Notes under the pieces: generated by a model | Told to the model about the DNA's origin: nothing | Databases searched by the model: none | The model's input: only the letters and a program-made list of their open reading frames with translations | NCBI RefSeq assembly: GCF_910592395.1 | Contig: NC_088322.1 | Coordinates: forward strand, 8,241,431-8,305,430 | Source: Lineus longissimus | Taxonomy: Eukaryota > Nemertea > Pilidiophora > Heteronemertea > Lineidae | DNA: 64,000 nt | Direction: 5' to 3' | Shown: in pieces, positions 9,837 through 21,435 of the stretch | Layout: each line of letters begins with the position of its first letter | Position numbering within the stretch: the first letter of the stretch is position 1 | Translations under genes and position numbers: made by a program

Positions 9837-11270
9837 TTAAAACCTCAAGTCGTGCGCCGCGACAAAATCGGCTGTTTGTTGCAGGTCTTCGGCTGTTCCC
9901 CATAGCTTAGTCTTCAGTGACAATGGCTCCGGCCAAAATTCCTGTCTTCTTTTCATCAAGGGACAGTCCTGCAGAATGTGCCTGGGCGTTTGGTCGCCGA
10001 GTCCACATTCGCAGGAAGCAGTTGGATGGAGCCCGAGTTTTTTCAGGTGCTGGTGGAGTTTGCACGAGTGCCCTGTACGGAGTCGATAGATGGAGACTTG
10101 GCCTTTTCTGTCAAGTTGGTGGATGCTGTCTTTCCATGGCTGGTACCCATCAGTGTCGTCTCTCCATTGGTTTTTCAGCTTCGTCTTGAGTAATGTTTTT
10201 GATTCCCGGTAGGTCATTCTGGTTTTTGTTTGGTGCTGCTTGCTACCTTCCTTCGCCAATTGATCTGCCCGTTCATTTCCTGGTACTCCTACGTGAGCTG
10301 GTATCCATTGGAGGACTACTCTTCTGTCTTGAAGAAGACTACTCATGTTCTTCACTAGATTCTCCGTCAGTTGGTCTGATGTTGCAGCCATAAGGGCCTG
10401 TAATGCAGACAGAGAGTCGGTCAGCAAGACGAGATTGTCTCCTACACCTTCTTGGGTGGTGATCAGATAGTCAGTGGCTGAGTTTAGGGCTTGCATCTCA
10501 GCTCTGTAGTTTGAGCAGAGAATGCAGGATGGTACGGATATGGAGTGGGAGCTTCTGTCTTGAAGTTTGATAAAAAAACCACTTCCTCCATTGCTAACTG
10601 CATTCTGAGATGAGCCATCTGTATAGACGTGTGTCCAGGTACTATGGGGATACTTTCTGTCTATCATCTCGAGGGTGAGTACCTTCTGGACTTCTGGCGT
10701 CTGGGATCCTTTTTGCTCGAGGCTTGGAACATGGAGCTTTATCTCTGGAAGCTTACGTTCCCTTGACCAGTTGGAGATTGTGAGGTCTTCGCATAGATCA
10801 GGTTCGCTTTTCAGTATGTCCTGGTGTTCCTTTTGCAGGGCCTTCGTGATGGTGTTGATGCTCTTGCGTTTCAGCCTCGTCATCGGTTCTTTTCGGAGCA
10901 CGTGGTGTAGGGGATGGGTCTTCAACCGGTTACTTTTTTCTCCCTGTGTCAGAGTCTTGTATTCTCTTCTTAACTCTAGGGGTTGAATGGCAGCTGTTTT
11001 CTCCATGTCCCTAATTGGTGTGCTTCGCATTCCTCCAAGGATGGTTCTAAGGCCCATATTTTGCACTTTGTCTAGCTTTGCTTTGGTAGTGTCAGATGCA
11101 GTTACCCATGTGGCAGAGGCGTACTCCATGATTGGTCTTACTGCCCCTATATATACTTGTCTGAGGATTTTGGTCGTGGCTCCCCAAGTCGTTCCTGCCA
11201 GCTTTTTCATCAGTGATAATTTCTTGATAGCCTTTTCCTGGATTGCTTGGATGTGTGGGTTCCATGTCAC
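9837..11270 (-). pseudogene. LINE RT C-terminus, RNase H domain and Cys/His tail
   Basis: An open frame of 477 codons. The first part is the RT thumb/connection. The RNase H domain follows with the expected catalytic pattern: Asp in YTDGSS, Glu in YRAEMQAL, Asp in LLTDSLSAL and Asp in ERADQLAKEG, so all four acidic positions are present. A tail with HILQDCP and spaced Cys/His residues, common at the end of such elements, closes the frame near 9837. It is out of frame with the upstream RT segment. Confidence 0.9.
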
Positions 11271-12387
11271 TCAGGCGCTTGTCTATGGTTCCTCCTAGGA
11301 AGACGGTTGATTCCACTTGGGGTATTGGTTGTGTTCCCATGTGAAGGTTGATTTCTTTCTTCTTCGTTGATAATGAGAAAAGGATGCTGGCCATCTTAGC
11401 AATGTTGACATCAACGAACCACTTTTTCGCCCAGAGTTCCACTTGGTTTACCATGGTCTGAGATCTCTTGATTGCTGTTGATACATATCAGCAGGCAGTC
11501 GAAGCTGCAAGGTCGTCTGCATGGAGTGTGTTGCCAATGTGTTCTTCAAAGGATGCTGTGATGGTATCGATGTACACCAAAAAGAGGGTGGGTGAGATAC
11601 CTCCTCCTTGTGGAACTCCTTCTCTCAAATTCACGAGGTTGTTGGTGCTACCATAAATGTTCACTCTTGCGCTGCGGTTGTGAAGGAAGTTTCGTAGCCA
11701 GTTGTGCATTTTCTCTTGGATTCCTATCTCGAGTAACTTCAGGAGAAGCCCTTCTTTCCAGACCTTGTCAAAAGCCTTCGAAAGATCGAAGAAGACAGCA
11801 ATGACGTGTTTCTTCTCCTGGAAGGCATTTTCGATGTATTGTGCTAGGTAGGCGAGCTGGTCTTCAATGCTTCTGTGTTGCCTGTATCCAGACTGTGTAT
11901 GGTTAAGGAGTGATTTGCTCTCTAGATACCAAATAAGTCTTTTGTTGACGATTCGCTCCATCAGCTTGCCGACACAACTAAGTAGGCGTATAGGTCTGTA
12001 GCTCTTCGGGCTTTTCTTGTCTTTGCCTTTCTTGTGTATAGGAGTGATGTTGGCCTCTTTCCATTTGGTTGGTACTCGACCAGTCTTCCAGCTGTGATTG
12101 AATATCTGGAGGAGTACGTTCTTGGCTCCGGATCCGAGGTTTATTAGCATATCATTGGTAATCTCATCAGGGCCTGGGGCTTTCTTCATCTTTAGTTTTC
12201 CTCGGGCTGATTCCAGTTCTTGGAGGGAAATGGATTCAGTCATGCATGCGTCTGGCTTAGATGTTGTGTTCCCTTTGATTTCTTCCATTTTCTCTCTCAG
12301 CTCTTTTGTTCTCTCCCTGGTGACTTCGGTTTCACTCTCCTGTTGATAGCTGTGAGCGAGGGCGTTTGCAGCTGCTTTACCAGTCAC
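11092..12387 (-). pseudogene. LINE reverse transcriptase domain
   Basis: RT motifs appear in order: ITPIHKKGKDKKSPKSYRPI (fingers), FFDLSKAFDKVW (motif A), EGVPQGGGISPTLF (motif B) and LHADDLAA (motif C, catalytic Asp pair). A TGA near 11490 interrupts the frame just after motif C; the same frame then continues to about 11092 before shifting into the RNase H frame. Confidence 0.9.
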
Positions 12388-12440
12388 TAGGCCTCGCTCA
12401 GTTTGTAGAGTGATTTTGGCTCTTTTCCAGTTGTCATCAT

Positions 12441-13650
12441 TCAGAGTTTTGGTTTTTGTGAGTCTTTCTCCATGTTTAGGGAAGCAGTTTTCTCACTCCA
12501 GTTAGTGCGCATTTGCTGCAACTTTTCCCGGTTGAAAAGTGCTTTAGCTTGGTTATGTTTGGCGACATTTTGGTCTGATGGGTGATTCTCCATTATCTCT
12601 CTTGCTTCACACAGTTGCTTGTGTAGGTTGTCCAGAGCAGTACTCCAATACGGCTTGTAGTCCTTACGTCTCCCTCGTGGTATTGAAAGCTTTGCTGCTT
12701 CAAGTATGGCGGAGTTAAAGACAGCTGCATTTCTGTCAACGTTTCGCTTTGAGAGTATGAGAGACTGTGTTGTCCTGTTGGTCAGTGTTTTGAAGAGAGG
12801 CCAGTTGGCCTTCTTGTAGTTCCAGCCGGGCGGCAGATACTGGTCTTCTAGCTTTGCTTGTTTGCCTATTGTCAAGATTATAGGTTTGTGATCGCTGCCA
12901 CCTAACTGCTCGCAGACTTCCTTTGGGTGATTTTCTGTATCTTGTCTGTCGCTATGGCTAGGTCAGGGCTGCTAGTCGATCTCCAGGCTCTTGAGTAGAA
13001 GGTCGGTTCATCGTCTAGCTGGTTTATGAGGACCAACTGGTTGTCTGTTATCCACTTAGGTCCTGGTATCCCCAACTTGGTGAGTGGCTATTGAAGTCTG
13101 CGACAGTGATCCAGTCCTCTGAGTCTGGTGATATGTCGTTCAGCATTGCTTTGTCAGTTGGTGAGTAAAGATTACATACTGTAAAGTTATCCTTTGGTAG
13201 GATTAGACTTACAGTCAGCGACTCGGTTTCTGCTGTTCCTGATCTTCTGGTTTCTGCTGACGCGATGTTGTTTCTCACAAGTGTAAGTGCCCCTCCCTTT
13301 GGGCGATTTTCTCTGTCCTGTCTCATGTAGGATTCATATCCTCTGATAGAGAACCGGTGTGCACTGTTGAGATGCGTTTCTTGGATGCAGCATACATCGA
13401 CTTCGTGGGCCTTGAGGAAGTATTGGAGTTCGGTTTTTTTACGTCGTACTCCTTCTGCATTCCATTGCATAATTTTCATCTTGTGACTAGTAGCTTTACT
13501 CTGCCCTCCCCCAGTCACATTGGGAGGTACAGAGGTGCCAGTAGCTGGTGGTGGGCCCCCTCGAGGTTGGAGGCCCAGCATCGTCATTACCTGTCGTTTA
13601 CCCATAATGACGACACCACATCGATCTAAGGTTTGTTGCATGGTTATCAT
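12441..13650 (-). pseudogene. LINE APE-type endonuclease and linker
   Basis: The frame 13650-13048 starts with a short basic leader, then the endonuclease signature with MQWNAEGVRRKK, CIQETHL and the DFNSHSPSWG block. The rest of the endonuclease (a stretch ending in a Ser-Asp-His-like region) continues in other frames down to about 12880. The linker 12875-12441 leads to the RT. At least one frameshift lies within the endonuclease. Confidence 0.85.
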
Positions 13651-13796
13651 CTGCTACGCGTGGACACCCGATTTCTCCCACCCCGTGTCGGCTGGTGTCC
13701 TCCGTCTTCGGTGGTTAGGCTTTGTATGGGGTTCCTCTACCCTTAGGTGGACTGCCTGTCAGGGCTCTCGGGCTCCACCTGTCCGCTTTAGATTCT

Positions 13797-13975
13797 TGCC
13801 TGCCAAGGCTAACGAGTGACATCTCCCCGGGTTTATTTTTTGGAGAGTTCCTTCTCCTAGATGCCTTGCCGGCCAAGGCTGATCGAGCGGCATCTGCCCG
13901 GGTTTTATATCAGAGTTTTCCATCTCCTAGACTAGTTGCCGGCCAAGGCTAAGGAGGCCAGTCTCCCCGGAGAAC
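13797..13975. repeat. Tandem repeats in the LINE 5' UTR
   Basis: Three imperfect units of about 62-65 bp, each with a gcc(t/g)gccaaggctaa-type core followed by a ccccggg-type segment. Repeated units in a 5' UTR often make up the internal promoter of LINEs; that role is inferred here. Confidence 0.75.
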
Positions 13976-14177
13976 TTTCTCCACTGCCCAAGGTGACTAG
14001 TAACTTGTGTGTCTAGTCGCCTAGGTGTCTAGTTTCCACTAGGCTATGCTAGTGGAGAACTAGATGGCCGTTGGCTCTAGATGAGCTCATCCGCCCTGGG
14101 TGACTAGTCACCCACCTGAGACAGGTGGCACTGGCTTACAGGTTACCAGTGGCAGGTAGCTGACCTGACCTGACCCA

Positions 14178-14190
14178 AACTAAATTTTCA
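14178..14190. repeat. 13-bp target-site duplication, LINE 5' side
   Basis: Exact partner of 9780-9792. Confidence 0.9.
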
Positions 14191-14760
14191 TCAGATTCCA
14201 TGGATTTTTTTAATTGACTCTTGTTTTTTTTAGGTATTTTAATTGGCGACTGCAATGGGGAATAAAACTGTGATGGGCACATATTTATTTCTTATATAAA
14301 AGCCCTACTCATAATTTTAAAGCCCCAGCCCATCATTTATTCCAGGCTTTAGCTAAATGTACGTAAAAGATGTAGAAGCTGAATAAAAGTAGGATAGAAA
14401 TAGCATATAGTGTTAAGTTCTTCAAATAGAATACTGTTTTGGAGCAACTATAAATGTAAACATGTTCCAGTTTTTCAAATTTCCTGGAATGATTTCCTGG
14501 AAATGCACAGCGCCTCCACAATCAACTCATTCTTCCTTTGGCAGAAATTGGTACTAAATATATTACCATTATCATTGTCACAACTATACGCGAAGTTTAA
14601 AAACGTTTTACAAAGTAACTTATCCGCAGAAGGAAATAACAATGACAGAACAACATTTATCCTTTATCTCTGCTTATGGATCACTTGCTAATGTTTAACT
14701 GTGGTTTTCTTCGTTGACGGTGGATTGGAACTAATAAAACAATAGAGTACGATACACGAT
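14191..14760. repeat. Array unit, 3'/intergenic module (copy 1)
   Basis: This non-coding module recurs at about 18095-18280, 20652-21210 and 31535-34080 (there split by a LINE). It is the spacer of the methyltransferase array and runs into the LINE endonuclease remnant that starts near 14793. The open frames inside it are not supported as genes. Confidence 0.85.
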
Positions 14761-14792
14761 CTAGACTTAGAGTAGGTTACTCTAAGATCTGA

Positions 14793-15076
14793 TGTTTGTA
14801 CACTAATGCCGATGCCTTGAAAACAAGATTAACGAACTCTCTTTGGTAATCAAGACACTAGTACCATACATCATAGCTGTAATCGAAATGACACCGAATA
14901 GTGTAACAATTGATGCAAACGATGTGAATATAGATTAGCAAATTAGATAAAGGCAGGGGTATTGCAATATTCGTTCCAGAAGGAGTACGATACAAGCATT
15001 TAGATATACATATCAGACATCTGCCACAACGCGACCCTGAAGCGCTCTTTATTTACCTAAATAGACTGATCAGCTG
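14793..15076 (+). pseudogene. Decayed LINE endonuclease N-terminus (copy 1)
   Basis: Reading with a frameshift gives CLYTNADALK...PYIIAVIEM...DANDVNIDGY...LDKGRGIEIFV, the start of the APE endonuclease of a CR1/RTE-like LINE. This copy has lost about 17 bp around the GYTRIR segment compared with the one at 28199. It is a fossil carried along by the array duplications, since it recurs at 28199-28499 and 34134-34305. Confidence 0.65.
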
Positions 15077-15204
15077 ATAAACGTCCTTTATGAATATGGA
15101 CCACTCTGTTTGCAAGTCAAATATTTAAGCATCTGTTTCGGGTGGAGGCCAACAATTTCCAATTTCAATTTCCATGACCTAAACGATTTTTAAAAATATT
15201 ATCA

Positions 15205-15278
15205 TTGAACAGACCACCTGGCAATATTGATCCAACCACTCAATGCTCCGCCGCTTCTTTTATGACTGTGAGTGTTAG
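15205..15278 (+). other. 5' non-coding exon, methyltransferase A
   Basis: A conserved segment ending ...ctgtgagtgttag followed by the strong donor gtgagt at 15279. The same segment and donor occur upstream of copies B, C and D and in a truncated unit (donor at 18491). Its 5' limit is a guess. It contains no start codon in frame with exon 1, so it is probably 5' UTR. Confidence 0.55.
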
Positions 15279-15719
15279 GTGAGTAGCCTACTATGTATGG
15301 TCTTATCTACCCAGTCAAGTACAGTAGAACCTTCCTTGGTCATTAAAAACAAGTCACACCATTCTGCAGAGACAAGTTCACTTCGAATTTCCTGGGAGGG
15401 ATATTGGAATTTGGATCAACAAACTGTGTTGGACTGTTTAAGGCCAGATGGGGTGCTTATGTTGCATACACCTAGTACAGCTAGTAGATGCCTCTCATAC
15501 GACAACACAGTATGTTACTGTAGGCCTAAGTCACAAAGCAGCTGCCAAAAATAGGGATGGGGGGGTCTTCTGTTGTTCAATATAAGGGATTATGTTCTGA
15601 AAGAGTAACATAAGACATGAATATGTTTCGTAACCTGATTTACTTCATCTGCATGAACAAAACCAAAAACAAAGAACGCATATATTTTGTTTGTTGACCA
15701 TAGGTACCACCATTTTGGC

Positions 15720-16072
15720 TAGAACTTGAAATCTAAAATCTCCGTCGTCAAACTTGGCCGTTCAGATTCAGGAATTGCTCCACATGAGGGATTCGGATGG
15801 TGGATTCCTAGCAATCGAGGAGATAAATGTACATCTTAGGTGATTTCCTTGGTTGATGGGAGTCTACCGCCGAAGTGCCTCATGTGGAATGTGCTAAAAT
15901 TCATATCTTTTCATTAATTTACTTGTTCATAGCTAGTTAGAAATTTGAATTTATTGTATATAATTGTGGCTCTATAATTGTTGTCAACGCACTGCGTTTT
16001 CAGCGTGCACTTTGTGTATTAATGTATTTATTGTATTTATTGTACTTTGTACGAATAAACATATATATAAAA
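15720..16072 (+). mobile_element. LINE 3'-end fragment in intron 1 of methyltransferase A
   Basis: Copies C and D read straight through this position (ccatttcggct|ggcaattg), while A holds about 350 extra bases ending in ...acgaataaacatatatataaaagc. The tail matches that of the LINE remnant ending near 20275. B keeps the right half, so the insertion predates the A/B split and is absent from C and D. Confidence 0.65.
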
Positions 16073-16339
16073 GCAATTAAATCTCTCTCAAAACAAAGTG
16101 AATGCAAATTTCAAGGGTAGGAGTCAGTTCTTTGTATTCCCGAAAACAGCCTCCCAGATTTTAAATCGACATTCACTTCATCTTGAAGGAGTTTTGATTG
16201 ATTTTGAATTTCAGGTCCAAGCCAAAAGGGTGTTACCTATTTCCAACCCTTAACCGATTCATAAGCCACCGAACCTTTACAGCATGACTGAACCTAACAA
16301 TATACATTATTTGTCCGTTTTCAGCAGTTCGCATTCGAC

Positions 16340-17869
16340 ATGTGGAATATGCTTGTTCAGACCATGCTGATTGAAAGACTGTATGGCATAGATAGAATAG
16401 CAAGAAATTTCAGCAGACCAGAAAGTGGCATATTTGGAGCCATTATCTCGGTAAGGTTGGGACACAGCCGAATGAGAAGACTGATCGTTAAAAATACACA
16501 TTATAGGCCGTGTCTGCCTTATCCATAAAGTGGTGGTCCGAAGAACATGCTGGACAGAAGTGAAAAATAATCGTCGCATCTTTAAGTCTCTGCCCTAATC
16601 ACAAAGTAGACTGTAAACATGGTAAATGGGTTGGAGAAATTATCGTCATATTCCCCTAAGATGAATTCCATGAATAGAAATCAATGTCCCCTAGAAAAGG
16701 GGGTGGATTGATTAAGGTGCATGGACATTTTTAATTTTCGTTATCTTAACAGCAAAACCACAGTGATTTGACTTTGAGGCATATAGTGTTAATTACAAAA
16801 TAAAAAATCCAGAGGTACAATGTTCTATTATACCCTGTATGGAGGCATGATAGTATCTCTGGATTTTTTTTCTTTTGATAATTAGCACCATTTGCCTCAA
16901 ATCCCTGTGAGCAATACCAACATTCATATACATTTCAACTTAGGTGCCATCTATTGAGTATGTAAGCATGAAGGTGGATATTTTGGCCCTCTTCCCCTTT
17001 AGATGGTTAAAATGTACACTGACACCTGCATGGTCCCACCCTTCAGACACATACTAAGTGGACGGCACCTTATATCGGGAGATGCCATGGAGGTTAATTA
17101 ACAGTTACAGTATTAATTATTCACTCATTACAGTACCTTCTAAAGAAAGTCAACCTGCCTATTGAAAGAAATGCTGTCAAACATCTTGACGTCCGGCCCA
17201 ATCATGCTGTCCTTGAAATCGGCTTTGGACTCGGTTACGGAATCCAGCATGTCCTCGATATCATTAAAGGTAACATGGTCTTTACACATTATTTTATCCA
17301 AGAGTCTGTATTTTACTGATAAAATTTGCCTCTGCCATTAATGAGGGAATTCTGATAAGAGGTATTAATTATGATTTTACAAGGACGATCATCATTCATG
17401 TTTGGCCAATGGTCTTGTTTTGACAGAAGGAGACGGTTCTGTTCATGGCCTGGACATCTCAGACGAAATGGTCAGAAGAACGGCGAGACGCTTCCAAAAG
17501 GAAATCAAGGACAAAAAGGTCAACATTTGCATTGGGGACGTGGCATCCATGCCTTATGAAGACAACACATTTGACAGAGTATTCCATACAAGTTCTTACT
17601 TCTACTGGCCAGATATGGATGAAGCAGCCAAGGAGATCTACAGGGTGATGAGAAAAGACAGCGTCATGGTTACAATAGTGGTGCCTGATAAGCTAAAAAT
17701 GGCAGTGAAAAAAGGAGCGCTGAAATATGGAGACCCAGATCAAACACGCTATATTGACGCCCTGAGGAACAATAACTTTGTTGATGTTCAAGTACAGGAT
17801 TTTTATGACGCAGCGGATGGCCTGTACCCATGGTACCAGGCGACTTTTGCCTATGTGAAGAAGAAATGA
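16340..17869 (+). CDS. Class I SAM-dependent methyltransferase, copy A (229 aa, 3 exons)
   Basis: The exons are 16340-16450, 17134-17269 and 17427-17869, all with GT-AG introns (phases 0 and 1), summing to 690 nt. Exon 1 starts at an ATG just after a tttcag acceptor and encodes MWNMLVQTML... Exon 2 holds the SAM-binding motif I VLEIGFGLGYG. Exon 3 has the acidic post-I residue in VHGLDIS, motif II/III IGDVASMPYEDNTFDRVFH and a YWPDMDEAAKEIYRVMR helix, and ends in lysines. Length and motifs fit the UbiE/Methyltransf_11 group, close to proteins annotated as YdaC-like in invertebrates; the substrate is unknown and small-molecule methylation in the cytosol is inferred. Intron 2 is much shorter than in B-D and lacks the SINE present there. 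Confidence 0.92.
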
Positions 17870-18094
17870 ATCTTTCTTTATTATATCATGTTTAGGCAAA
17901 ACGCTAATTTATAATATTTTGGATAGCAGCCTGAAAGAACCTATCCGCTGAATGTGGGGAAAAAAACTTCATACTTCAAATGTCACGTGTTGACACTAAC
18001 ACAAATTTTATAGAGAAAAACTCTTGTCTGGTTTGAATTTCATTGAAAGAAAACTTAAGTTTCATTTACCCCATATCACCAACAAGTTGGTGTT

Positions 18095-18620
18095 GGTGTT
18101 TTTAGGTATTTCAATTGGCCACAGCAATGGGGAATAGAACTGTGATGGGCACATATTTAATTATTATATAAAAGCCCTACTCATAATTCAAAAGCCCCAG
18201 CCCCTCATTTATTCCAGGCTTTAGCTAATTATATGTAAAAGATGTAGAAGCTGAATAAAAGTAAGATAGAAATAGCATTAACATCCTTTATGTATATGGG
18301 CCACTCTGTGTGCAAGTCCAGTGTAAAGGCCTCTGTATCGACTGGAGGCCAACAATATCCAAATACAGTTTTTTATGACCTATATATTTTTTAGCGATTT
18401 TTAAACATTTTGATTCTAGAACAGACCACCTGGTAATATTGATCCAACCACTGAATGCTCTGCCGCTTCTTTTATGCCTGTGAGTGTTAGGTGAGTAACC
18501 TTAACGTACTTAAACAAATTCCGTATGGTCTTATCTCCCCATTCAATTACAGTAGAATCTCCTTTGGTCATTGAAGACCAAGTCACACCGGTCTGCAGGG
18601 ATGAAAACTAAGTTGGCGGA
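18095..18620 (+). repeat. Truncated array unit with 5' exon only
   Basis: This joins the start of the intergenic module (18095-18280) directly to the segment with the 5' non-coding exon (donor at 18491) and the start of intron 1. No methyltransferase coding exon follows. It looks like a deletion product of one array unit. Confidence 0.8.
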
Positions 18621-18697
18621 GAAGGACGAAAGTCATGTTAACAGCGGACTGTAGTTCCGTAGTCAATGAAGTGATAAAATACTAGGAAGTGACTATT

Positions 18698-19221
18698 TGG
18701 CAAGCCCGGCTCACCAAACAGCTCCTTTTTTCTGCCCTAGATGGAGAGCCGAACTCATGCATATTCAACCATCCAGGAGCTCATTATCATTCGTGGCAAC
18801 ACGGTCAGCAACACTGGAGTTACAGTGAAACGCCTTTAGAAATGCACACTAATGCATTTAACATGCTTATCAGTTAAATCACGTTTATGACTTTTTTTGT
18901 AAATCCATACAGTGATGTACATGTACATGCTTCTTCATGGATTATTGACCAAAACCCGAGTTTAGTAACAGAAATTGAATCGAGAACGGGAAGTCGACCA
19001 TTGTTAAATATGCGCATATAAATTCGAATATGACGTCACTGCTCTCTGATTGGCCAACATGTTGTAACCTCTCCGGCTCGCCAAAGAGGGTAGTATTTTT
19101 GCCCTGTTTGGCAAGCCCGGCTTGCCGAACAGGGTGGCTTTTTAGTGCTGTTTGGCAAGCGGCTCTCCAAACAGGACAAAAAAAGATGCCTGTTCGGCGA
19201 GCGGCTTGCCAAATAGACCCG
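18698..19221. repeat. Cluster of near-perfect palindromes (GGCAAGC core)
   Basis: Four related palindromic units lie at about 18698-18722, 19102-19134, 19158-19187 and 19191-19221. The longest is 33 bp with one mismatched pair. Their shared consensus has the form ctgtttggcaagc-ggcttgccaaacag. Three are packed within 120 bp immediately before a LINE remnant. Between the first and second, a CRE (gacgtca) and a CCAAT-type gattgg lie near 19030-19055. Confidence 0.85.
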
Positions 19222-20275
19222 GCCTACTATTTAATGTGTATTTAGATCAACTCATAGTAAGCTTGCAGGAATCAGAAGTAGGGTGTCGTATAGGTCATAT
19301 CTATACTGGTATATTCGCCTATGCAGACGACGTAGTATTATACTTGCACCCACCATCTGGTCGATGACAAAGATGTTAAAAAAATTGCCAAATCATTCTC
19401 GATAGATCATAAGATAACTTTCAATGCAAAAAAGAGCAAATTTCGTGTGTTTGCCAAAGGCTTAGATACCCGAGAAGACTACATAATGTTTGACGGAAAT
19501 AGGTTATATGCAATGGAATCGGAGGTTCACCTTGGATTCTGGTTAGGTCCGGATGTACAGCGGAGAAGAGTTGACCTTGGTATTAATGACTTATACAACA
19601 ATATCTAATATGGTGATGGCGTATTTCGGACATGCAAATGCAGAAATTCGATATACACGTACTCTCTTTTAAGAGTTTTGCAACCTGTCTGTATGGCTTC
19701 CAGTTCTGGGACACAAGATATCATTATTAATATTGAAAATGCATAATTAGGAAGTGTGTAGTGTTAGGAAAATTACGGGTTTACCGTATAGGACTCATAA
19801 CAATCTAATTCCACTAATAATTAATGAATGTAATATGGAGATGCAATTTGAAAGAAGGACAATGAGGCATATTGAAAATATGTTTAAATCCCATAACACC
19901 AACTTGGTATTGTGTGAGAACTTAATACTGAAAGGAAGTGCAACAAATCTTAGCAAAAGTTTAATCCAAATTTGCCGGAAATACGGATTTTGTGAATATG
20001 ACGTGGAACGCATGAATTATTCGTATCTTATTGTAAACAGAGTTGATGAGAACACTGCCGCATATCAAACCGCACAGCAAATCCGAGAGTTATTAACATT
20101 GAGGGAGTCCGGTGATCATTTACTATCAAAGGAAGAAATAGGACATATTATAGATTTTCTCTGCACAAATTAATTTAGAAAACTATTGTAAACTGTCATA
20201 TCTATTGCTGCGCTTAAGGTTTGAAGTTCATGCACTTTGCATAACAATTATCTACGAGAAAAACATACATATATA
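19217..20275 (+). pseudogene. LINE remnant: RT motif C to 3' end
   Basis: It starts inside RT with LFNVYLDQLI, followed by IFAYADDVVLYL (catalytic motif C). Frameshifted segments continue to a 139-codon frame (19754-20173) that is the C-terminal region of a LINE ORF2, with PYRTHNNLIPLI and an EEIGHIIDFLC end. The tail ends in acatacatatataag, matching the fragment in intron 1 of copies A/B. It is 5' truncated and multiply broken. Confidence 0.8.
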
Positions 20276-20423
20276 AGTTCACTTTGAATTTCCTGGGAGG
20301 AATATTGGAATTTGAATCAACAAACTGTGTTGGACTGTTTAAGGCCAGTTGGGGTGCTTACGTTGCATACACCTGGTACAGGTAGTAGAGGCCTCTCATA
20401 AACCAACACAGTATGTTACCGAT
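20275..20423 (+). repeat. Fragment of array intron 1
   Basis: Matches the start of intron 1 of the methyltransferase units (compare 15368-15505). It is isolated between a LINE remnant and the LINE 5' UTR fragment. Confidence 0.8.
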
Positions 20424-20425
20424 AT

Positions 20426-20651
20426 AAGGAGGCCAGTCTCCCTGGAGAACTTTCTCCACTGCCCAAGGTGACTAGTAACTTGTGTGTCTAGTCGCCTGGG
20501 TGTCTAGTTTCCACTAGGCTATGCTAGTGGAGAAATAGATGGCCGTTGGCTCTAGATGAGCTCATCCGCCCTGGGTGACTAGTCACCCACCTGAGACAGG
20601 TGGCACTGGCTTACAGGTTACCAGTGGCAGGTAGCTGACCTGACCTGACCC
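20426..20651 (-). mobile_element. LINE 5'-UTR fragment within duplicated segment
   Basis: Nearly identical to 13951-14177, and followed by the same flank (aaactaaattttcatcag...) as the full-length LINE. The segment was therefore duplicated after that LINE inserted, and the rest of the LINE was lost or left out here. Confidence 0.88.
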
Positions 20652-21210
20652 AAACTAAATTTTCATCAGATTCCATGGATTTTTTTAATTGACTCTTGTT
20701 TTTTTTAGGTATTTTAATTGGCGACTGCAATGGGGAATAAAACTGTGATGGGCACATATTTATTTCTTATATAAAAGCCCTACTCATAATTTTAAAGCCC
20801 CAGCCCATCATTTATTCCAGGCTTTAGCTAAATGTACGTAAAAGATGTAGAAGCTGAATAAAAGTAGGATAGAAATAGCATATAGTGTTAAGTTCTTCAA
20901 ATAGAATACTGTTTTGGAGCAACTATAAATGTAAACATGTTCCAGTTTTTCAAATTTCCTGGAATGATTTCCTGAAAATGCACAGCGCCACCACAATCAA
21001 CTCATTCTTCCTTTGGCAGAAATTGGTACTAAACATATTAACATCATCATTTTTATTTTACTGTCACAACTATACGCGAAGTTTAAAAACGTTTTACAAA
21101 GTAACTCATCCGCAGAAGGAAAATGACAGAACAACATTTATCCTTTATCTCTGCTTATGGATCACATGCTAATGTTTAACTGTGGTTTTGTTCGTTGACG
21201 GTGGATTGGA
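20652..21210. repeat. Array intergenic module (copy at 20.7 kb)
   Basis: Close copy of 14178-14745 with a short indel near 21045. It ends near 21210, where unrelated sequence begins. Confidence 0.85.
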
Positions 21211-21435
21211 ACTAATAAAACAACAAGCCTATCGGCGTCTGATTCACAATGTGGTTTGTGAGGAGTGTCATAGTCGTCAACAGTGTAGCTTACGTATTTC
21301 GAAGACCAGTGGAATTGGCGGCGTCAAATTATTAGTGAAATTTATAATTTACAAATTACAAATTACAAATCGTTTATTGAAACCGTGTAAAAAGTTACAT
21401 TTTATATAAGATGAAAGTACAATGACCATAAGCAT

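Larger units (their letters stand above)
9793..14177 (-). mobile_element. Nearly full-length LINE with EN, RT and RNase H (I-group-like)
   Basis: A 4,385-bp minus-strand non-LTR retrotransposon. In order from 14177 downward it has a 5' UTR with short tandem repeats, an APE-type endonuclease, reverse transcriptase, RNase H, and a 3' end of (GAA)n. The APE-RT-RNase H order in one reading path is typical of the I/R1/Jockey-side clades; the exact clade was not determined. No separate ORF1 (gag-like) is visible. A perfect 13-bp TSD shows an intact, fairly young insertion, yet frameshifts between EN and RT, one in-frame TGA near 11490, and a shift before the RNase H frame make it inactive. The open frames on the plus strand here are antisense shadows. 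Confidence 0.93.

Noticed and set aside
9917-13952. Many plus-strand frames over the LINE
   Set aside because: All are antisense to the recognisable EN-RT-RNase H frames of the minus strand.
15279-15554. Open frame of 91 codons conserved between units A and B
   Set aside because: It lies in intron 1 directly behind a strong donor; conservation is explained by unit duplication, and C and D do not keep the frame.
21182-21409. Frame with AYRRLIHNVVCEECHSRQQC as a possible domesticated domain
   Set aside because: Short, begins in a duplicated non-coding module, no splice support, and the partial resemblance to zinc-binding tails is too weak.
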